Source: Glycomyces lechevalierae
Lineage (GTDB): Bacteria; Actinomycetota; Actinomycetes; Mycobacteriales; Micromonosporaceae
Length of the DNA stretch: 64,000 bases
Reading direction: 5' to 3'
Assembly (NCBI RefSeq): GCF_027622945.1
Contig: NZ_JAPZVQ010000003.1
Span: forward strand, 419,459-483,458
Within the stretch, counting starts at the first letter, position 1. Each line of letters opens with the position of its first letter. The position numbers and the translations under genes are program-made. Below are positions 59,145 to 64,000 of this stretch, one piece after another. The notes under the pieces are model-generated. The model saw only the letters and a list, made by a program, of their open reading frames with translations. It ran no database searches and was not told the origin of the DNA.

Positions 59145-59184
59145 ACGGCCACCGGGCGCGGCCCTCACCCGCCCCGGTGGCCGT
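59145..59184 (+). terminator. Terminator of the peptide importer operon
   Basis: 12-base perfect stem ACGGCCACCGGG (59145-59156) with 59173-59184, starting 10 bases after the last stop. Confidence 0.75.
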
Positions 59185-59189
59185 TCCGC

Positions 59190-59237
59190 TTGCTGAACCT
59201 TACTCGTACTCGTATACTCGAAATCGAGTATTACGAG
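59190..59237 (+). promoter_or_regulatory. padR promoter with overlapping operator
   Basis: TTGCTG (59190-59195), 17-base spacer, TATACT (59213-59218). A long inverted repeat runs from 59209 to 59237: CTCGTA-TACTCG, centre AAAT, CGAGTA, one base, TACGAG. It covers the -10 hexamer, so binding of the PadR product would block its own transcription. Confidence 0.75.
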
Positions 59238-59250
59238 CGAGGAGTGAGCC

Positions 59251-59895
59251 ATGGCCGGGAAACGGAAGGTCGCGAACCTGACCGCGCTCGCGGTCCTGTC
59301 GGTCCTCGGGCAGCGTCCGATGCACCCCTACGAGATGGCGAACGCCATGCGCGGCTGGGGCAAGGACCGCGACATGCGCGTGAAGTGGGGTTCGCTCTAC
59401 TCGGTCGTCGCCTCGATGGAGAAGCACGGCCTCATCGAGGCGGCCGGGACCAGCCGCGAGGGCAACCGGCCCGAGCGCACCGTCTACCGCATCACCGACG
59501 ACGGCTGGGCCGAGATGACCGACTGGGCCCGCGAACTCCTGGCCGCCCCCGACGGCGACCAGGCGCGCTTCCGTGCCGGGCTCTCCGTCATGTCGGTCCT
59601 CCCGCCCGACGAGGTCGCCGGACTCCTGCGCACTCGCGTTGCGGCCCTTGAAGAACGCCGGGAGGCGTTGAACGAGGCCCTGACCGAGCACGGCCGCGGC
59701 GTGCCCCGCCTCTTCCTCGCGGAAGGCGAGCACGAACTCGCGACGCTCGACGCCGACCTCGCCTGGACCCGCGCGCTCCTCGCCGAGCTCGACTCCGGCG
59801 TGCACCCGTCCCTGGAGGCGTGGCGCGAGTTCCACGCCACCGGCGCGATGAGCAAGGACCTGGCCGAACGTCGGCTCGACGGCCCCGAGCCGTGA
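59251..59895 (+). CDS. PadR-family transcriptional regulator
   Basis: 214 residues. The winged helix is LTALAVLSVLGQRPMHPYEMANAM to RTVYRITDDGWAEM (about 10-90), with the usual KWGSLYSVVASMEKHGLIE wing helix, followed by a C-terminal dimerising coiled-coil domain. GAGGAG precedes the ATG. The flavin monooxygenase at 60050 may be a target, but a terminator lies between them. Confidence 0.9.
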   Translation: MAGKRKVANLTALAVLSVLGQRPMHPYEMANAMRGWGKDRDMRVKWGSLYSVVASMEKHGLIEAAGTSREGNRPERTVYRITDDGWAEMTDWARELLAAPDGDQARFRAGLSVMSVLPPDEVAGLLRTRVAALEERREALNEALTEHGRGVPRLFLAEGEHELATLDADLAWTRALLAELDSGVHPSLEAWREFHATGAMSKDLAERRLDGPEP

Positions 59896-59900
59896 TGAGA

Positions 59901-59938
59901 CGCGGTTCCGGAGGCGTTGCAGCGCCACCGGAACCGCG
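59901..59938 (+). terminator. Hairpin terminator after padR
   Basis: Perfect 11-base stem CGCGGTTCCGG (59901-59911) with 59928-59938, extended inside by GGCG/CGCC. Confidence 0.7.
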
Positions 59939-60049
59939 GTAAACCCCGAACCGTTTCCACGAAGCGCGTACCCGGCCCAGGGCGGCACCCAGAAGGATAG
60001 CCGGATTGCTCGCTTCCACCGACGGTTCATGACTGAACGAGGAAGCACC

Positions 60050-61243
60050 ATGTCAACGAGAACCACGACCGCGGCCGTCATCGGCGGCGGCATCGCCGGA
60101 CCCGTCACCGCGGCCGCGCTGCGCCTGGCCGGCATCGACGCCCACGTCTATGAGGCCTACCCGGCCCGCGCCGACGGCGTCGGCGGCACCCTCGCCCTCG
60201 CCCCCAACGGGCAAGCGGCCCTTGAGATCATCGGCGCGAAGGACGCGCTCGCCGCCATCGGCGAACCGATCCACCGCATGGACATGCTCGTCGCCAGCCG
60301 CAAGCGCTTCGTCATACCCGCCGTTCCCGATCAGGGCCCGCTCCTGTCCCTCCACCGAGCCGACCTCTTCCGGGTCCTCTCCGACCGGGCCGAGGAACTC
60401 GGTGTCGCCTTCGAGTACGGCAAGCGCCTCGTCGACGTCCGCGAAGGTCCCGACTCGGTCACGGCCGTGTTCGCGGACGGCACCGAAGCCACCGCCGACG
60501 TCCTGATCGGCGCGGACGGCGTGCACTCCGCGGTGCGCGCCCTCATCGATCCGGCCAACCCGGGCCCGAAGTACACCGGAATGCTCAGTTTCGAATCGAT
60601 CTCGCCCTTCGAGCCGGACCTCGACCCCGGCGTCATGACCTTCGCCTTCGGCAAGCGCGGCTACTACCTGTACTGGCGCCTCCCCGAAGGCGGCACCCGT
60701 TGGGGCGTCAACATGCCCTCACCGAAGCCCTTGAGCTTCAAGGAGATCCGCCAGAGATCCAATGAGGACTGGATGGTCCGCCTCCTCGACGTCTACGGCG
60801 ACGACGCCCCCGGCGGTGAACTCCTGCGCCGCACGCCCCCGAACACCTTGCAGGCCAGCGGCTCGCTCCACCTCATGCCGCCGGTGCCCACCTGGCACCG
60901 CGGCCGCATGGCCCTCGTCGGCGACGCGGTCCACGCCCCGTCGAACAGCTCCGGCCAAGGCGCTTCGCTCGCCATCGAAAGCGCCATCGAACTCGCCCGC
61001 TGCCTCCGCGACATCCCCGACCCCTCGGCCGCGTTCGTCACCTACGAATCGCTGCGCCGCAAGCGCGTCGAGTCGATCGCCGCGGCCGCCGCGAAGACCA
61101 ACAGCGTGAAGGCACCCGGGCGGCTCGCGCAGACGATCATGCCGATCATCATGCCGCTCTTCATCAAGACCGCGATGAACCCGGAGAAGACCATCGCCCC
61201 GATCCAGCGCCACCGCATCCCCTGGGAGGCCAGCGCGGCCTGA
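60050..61243 (+). CDS. FAD-dependent monooxygenase (aromatic hydroxylase-like)
   Basis: 397 residues of the PHBH-fold flavoprotein family. The FAD motif AAVIGGGIAGPVTAAAL is near the N-terminus, the IGADGVHSAVR motif in the middle, and the GD motif ALVGDAVHAPSNSSGQGASLAIESA near residue 290-315. Substrate unknown; antibiotic or aromatic hydroxylation are typical roles. The ATG at 60050 follows GAGGAAG. Confidence 0.88.
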   Translation: MSTRTTTAAVIGGGIAGPVTAAALRLAGIDAHVYEAYPARADGVGGTLALAPNGQAALEIIGAKDALAAIGEPIHRMDMLVASRKRFVIPAVPDQGPLLSLHRADLFRVLSDRAEELGVAFEYGKRLVDVREGPDSVTAVFADGTEATADVLIGADGVHSAVRALIDPANPGPKYTGMLSFESISPFEPDLDPGVMTFAFGKRGYYLYWRLPEGGTRWGVNMPSPKPLSFKEIRQRSNEDWMVRLLDVYGDDAPGGELLRRTPPNTLQASGSLHLMPPVPTWHRGRMALVGDAVHAPSNSSGQGASLAIESAIELARCLRDIPDPSAAFVTYESLRRKRVESIAAAAAKTNSVKAPGRLAQTIMPIIMPLFIKTAMNPEKTIAPIQRHRIPWEASAA

Positions 61244-61247
61244 TCCG

Positions 61248-62630
61248 CTACGACTCGCCCAGGACCAACGTGATCGGGTCCTCTCCCCAGGGACGAGCGG
61301 GAGCCCGACCGCCCCAACTCTCGGCGACCGCCACCAATGCGGCCCTGTGTCGCTTCAATCCGCCCGTCTGGCACAGCCAATAGGCGGCGTGGGCCTGCGT
61401 CTTCGGATCTGTCGCTCGTAGTGCTTGCAGAAGAGGGCCGTCCGCGTCCGCACCGAGGCTTTCGGCCAGGACGCGGATGGCCGTCTCCTTCGCGAGTCCG
61501 AACCCCGAAACCGGCTCGAGGATCAGTTCACCAAGGGCGGCAACGAGTCTCGCGTCCTTCCCAGCCTTGTCGAACACGCCGGAGGCTGTCCAGGCCGCCT
61601 CGTGCCGCGCGGCATCCGAGTCCGTCTGCGCGAGAACCGCCACCAGGAGGTCCGCATCGCCGGGCTCGGCGTGCTGCACTCCGATCAGGTTCAGGGCGCT
61701 CACCGCAGCAGGAGACGTCGGCCGCCGAAGTACTTCCCGGGCCCGGGCGAGCACCTCGGGCAGCCGGTCCTCGGCAGGCTTCAGATCCTCGAGGACGTGC
61801 CCGAGCCCTTCCCAGGACTGGTAATGATCGAACGCGATGCCCACGGCAACAGGGTCTTCGCTGTGCAGCAGCGTCGTGAACGCACGCATGCACTCGTCAT
61901 CGTCGAGCGGAAACCGCAGCTCCTCATGGGCCCTCTTCAGCGCCGGATCGTCCAGCACAGCATCCTTCCAGTAGGTGCTGTGGAAGCCCTCCAGGGCCTC
62001 ACGAACGATCTGCGCCTCCCCGCGCGCGTCCGCCGGCCAGGAGGCCACCAGCCGCTCGAGAAGCGCCCGGTGACGCCGCACCTGCCGCGGCGAACCGAGG
62101 CAGACCGCCGCGCACACCTGGAGCTCCAATTCGGGCGACTCACTGAGCCGAAGGATCAACTCCTCGACCTCGGGGACTTCGAGATCCGCCAGGGCCCGCA
62201 TAGCGTTCCGCCGCTCCCGCACCTCGAGACCTTCATCGAGCGCCATCGCCGCGATCAGCTCGAAGAGCCGCCGATCCGGCTCCTCGCCCTGCGCGAAAAC
62301 AGTCCCGGCCGCAAGAAGCGCCATCTCCCACACCTCCTCGTCAACCGCGCCTTCCAAGACATCAGCGACCAAGCCCGCGTCTTCGGCCTCACCAAGATGC
62401 CAAAGCATCGTCAGAGCGATCGAACGCTCCCGCCCCGATCGATCCGGCCCGAGAAGCCTCCGTGCAGCCCGGCGCACGTCATCCGCCAGCGGCTCATAGG
62501 GATTCTCGACTCCCCATCGCGTGTTCGCCTGAGCGGTCTGATAATCGTCCAGACACTCACGGACCACGGCGATGTCATCGCTCGCCAGCCGAGTCCGAAA
62601 CTCGCTGAGAGCCTGCTCCTGGGTGCTCAT
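61248..62630 (-). CDS. HEAT-like helical repeat protein, function unknown
   Basis: 460 residues of paired helices throughout (RERSIALTMLWHLGEAEDAGLVADVLEG, RRNAMRALADLEVPEVEELILRLS, TQAHAAYWLCQTGG), a solenoid without recognisable catalytic motif. GAAGGAGG lies directly before the ATG. Convergent with the monooxygenase, with only 4 bases between stop codons, and divergent from the small protein at 62774. Confidence 0.7.
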   Translation of the reverse strand: MSTQEQALSEFRTRLASDDIAVVRECLDDYQTAQANTRWGVENPYEPLADDVRRAARRLLGPDRSGRERSIALTMLWHLGEAEDAGLVADVLEGAVDEEVWEMALLAAGTVFAQGEEPDRRLFELIAAMALDEGLEVRERRNAMRALADLEVPEVEELILRLSESPELELQVCAAVCLGSPRQVRRHRALLERLVASWPADARGEAQIVREALEGFHSTYWKDAVLDDPALKRAHEELRFPLDDDECMRAFTTLLHSEDPVAVGIAFDHYQSWEGLGHVLEDLKPAEDRLPEVLARAREVLRRPTSPAAVSALNLIGVQHAEPGDADLLVAVLAQTDSDAARHEAAWTASGVFDKAGKDARLVAALGELILEPVSGFGLAKETAIRVLAESLGADADGPLLQALRATDPKTQAHAAYWLCQTGGLKRHRAALVAVAESWGGRAPARPWGEDPITLVLGES

Positions 62631-62773
62631 CGGCCTCCTTCACGTCGAGCCTCAACACCTAGCCGACGACCCTACGACTGAGCATCAAATCGTTACCATG
62701 TAGTTGCGCGGCAACACATGCGGTCGATCAACACCAGGACCACCCTGCCGCCTGTTCCTCGGAGAGGATGCAC

Positions 62774-63106
62774 ATGGAAGACTCGCCCCTGCCGCGCATC
62801 AGCCCGGCAATCCAGCAAGCGGTCACCCAACGCGGCCTGTTCCTCATCGCCAAGGCCGAACCCAGTCCCTTCGGCAAGAGCGACTACCTATTCGTCTGCA
62901 CGAGCCCGGACCGCAACGACTGCGGCTACACGAGAATCGGCCAGGCCATCAAAGAAGGCGGCCTCGTCGTCTACGCGATGAACGGCCAACACAGTCGCTT
63001 CCACGCCGACATCCACCAGATCCGGGGTCACTACCGGACCTGGGACGACGCCATCGCGACCATCCTCCAAGAATTCGACCGCTGGGGCTGGTGGCCGGAA
63101 CGCTAA
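62774..63106 (+). CDS. Small hypothetical protein
   Basis: 110 residues, family not recognised. YLFVCTSPDRNDCGYTRIG and FHADIHQIRGHYRTWDDAIATILQEFDRWGWWPER suggest a small alpha/beta domain. GGAGAGG stands 6 bases before the ATG at 62774; the ATG at 62768 touches it. It has no operon partner downstream and is transcribed divergently from the HEAT-like gene. Confidence 0.6.
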   Translation: MEDSPLPRISPAIQQAVTQRGLFLIAKAEPSPFGKSDYLFVCTSPDRNDCGYTRIGQAIKEGGLVVYAMNGQHSRFHADIHQIRGHYRTWDDAIATILQEFDRWGWWPER

Positions 63107-63869
63107 CGCCCCGCCTGAAAACCTCCTATTCTCCCGACGCATCTCCTGATCGGTTGCATGGGCCTGGCTGGTGGGCGGGTCCGTGCTCGTCTGGTCTCCC
63201 GTGCAGGCCTCAGCGACCTCGCTCAGGCCTTGCAGGCCTCGCGGTCACACCAGACGTCTTCGTGTGCCTCGTTCCAAGCACTGCCTCCGTTCGAGGTGAT
63301 CCCGACCGGCGATCTCCCACCCAGCACGCCCCCTTCTCTGAAGAGGCCGTGGTCCGCTGCGGATCCCGATAGCACCAAGGGGACTGAAACCACTGTTTCG
63401 TCAAGGCAGTGGTTTCGGAAAAGCGTCTGGTTTGGGTTTCGGCCAGAGGCTTGGCGTAGTCTGCTTGCACCTACTCGCCACCTGTACGTTTTCCGTATCC
63501 CTGTGCGTACATCAATCATCCCTCGCACAGCCGTACCCGTCATCACCCACAGGGGTACAAGACCCTCACGTTCCGCCCCAACCCCCCTGCACCCCAAGGG
63601 AACAGCCGACACCCGGCCCCCGCGGTCGGGAGTGTCGCCCACCCCAAAACAAACCCGCACCCCGCCATCCGACCCGCCCGATCCACAGCCTCTTCGTCGC
63701 TGCCCGCCTGAACCCCAACCCACCACTCAGCGGGAAGCGGCCGCCCTCGGCCGGATCGGCGAGGCGGCCGAGAAATCCGAAGCCGTCCTGAGGGTGGACC
63801 GCTGAATTCGGGACCCGCGCCTCGTCTGAACAAGTGACGATGCAGAACGCGAATAGAAAGAGGAATCTG
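63107..63869. other. Long region without a convincing gene
   Basis: About 760 bases. Open frames exist on both strands but are rich in Pro/Thr or Gly/Arg, have no plausible start and show no recognisable motif. The C-rich part at 63560-63720 lacks codon periodicity by eye. It contains one notable inverted repeat: GAAACCACTG (63386-63395) and CAGTGGTTTC (63407-63416). No tRNA, insertion-sequence end or array was seen. Confidence 0.5.
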
Positions 63870-64000
63870 ATGCGGAAGTTGATTCTCGGTTTCTACGTCT
63901 CACTCGATGGCAAGAGCGCCGACATGGACAACGGCATGAAAGAGGTCCTGATGGGCATCGACGATCCCGAGCAGGAGCGGTACTTCGTCGACCAGCTGTG
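63870..64000 (+). CDS. RibD C-terminal/dihydrofolate-reductase-like protein, partial
   Basis: The reading frame starts with ATG at 63870 after an AAGAGGAAT site and is cut by the window end after about 43 codons. MRKLILGFYVSLDGKSAD is the typical first strand and loop of the RibD C-terminal (DHFR-like) reductase family. Function and length cannot be judged. Confidence 0.65.
   Translation, partial: MRKLILGFYVSLDGKSADMDNGMKEVLMGIDDPEQERYFVDQL

Noticed and set aside
63158-63805. Open frames on both strands in the last 800 bases
   Set aside because: Pro/Thr/Ser- or Gly/Arg-rich, no ribosome binding site, no motif; the C-rich part looks non-coding. The minus-strand frame ends in a more protein-like segment (HEDVWCDREACKA), but this is too short to support a gene.

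Overview
The window is about 64 kb of very GC-rich bacterial chromosome. GTG and TTG starts are frequent, gene overlaps of 1 to 14 bases are common, and several genes look leaderless, with a -10 hexamer 6-7 bases before the start codon. Gene content points to an actinobacterium: heme synthesis through HemQ, an F420-type NADP oxidoreductase, MurA with a catalytic Cys, an IlvD resembling the Escherichia coli type, and DUF3043, SCO7613-like, HEAT and WG-repeat proteins. Glycomycetales or Micromonosporales is a reasonable guess, but the genus cannot be fixed by eye. The C-run in the first 90 bases suggests that base 1 is a contig edge.

Layout. 0.3-7.3 kb: two tandem, related multi-spanning membrane proteins with matching upstream control regions, a small F420-type oxidoreductase between them, and a membrane-anchored transglycosylase-like wall protein. 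7.5-12.2 kb: fatty-acid beta-oxidation (fadA-fadB) and RNase D. 12.5-16.4 kb: the coproporphyrin-dependent heme genes hemE-cgoX-hemQ, followed by a small membrane protein and an S26 peptidase. 16.4-26.6 kb: branched-chain amino-acid synthesis, with ilvD at one end and ilvB-ilvN-ilvC at the other, and a coiled-coil membrane protein and a GGDEF-EAL protein between them. ilvBNC is preceded by a 24-codon leader peptide ending in Leu-Val-Val-Val-Leu-Ile and a terminator, which is a classical attenuator. 26.6-35 kb: an accessory stretch with two complete VapBC modules, an orphan VapB-type antitoxin, a TetR/aldo-keto reductase pair, a cupin, miaB, a HEAT/MerR-HEAT pair with a MerR-type promoter, and a methyltransferase. 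35-43 kb: an MDR oxidoreductase, an asymmetric heterodimeric ABC exporter, a DSP-type phosphatase, a DUF349 protein and miaA. 43-51.7 kb: an aldo-keto reductase, a solitary TnpB element, a TPR/WG-repeat protein, a DUF3043 protein, murA, nadA and glycerate kinase. 51.9-59.1 kb: an ErpA-type Fe-S carrier, a shortened PfkB kinase, and a five-gene oligopeptide ABC importer. 59.2-64 kb: a PadR regulator with a clear operator, an FAD monooxygenase, a HEAT-like protein, a small orphan protein, about 760 bases without a convincing gene, and the start of a RibD-type reductase cut by the window edge.

Most notable observations. (1) The ilvC 3' end and its terminator occur twice and bracket vapBC-1; codon use suggests that the copy now attached to ilvC is the foreign one. 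(2) The two SCO7613-like genes share an ungapped upstream region that includes an inverted repeat with paired changes. (3) The ilvBNC attenuator promoter has its -35 hexamer on the stop codon of the upstream GGDEF-EAL gene. (4) The HEAT/MerR-HEAT pair has a perfect palindrome inside a 19-base promoter spacer and a possible AUC start. No CRISPR array, rRNA or tRNA gene, integrase or phage region was seen.
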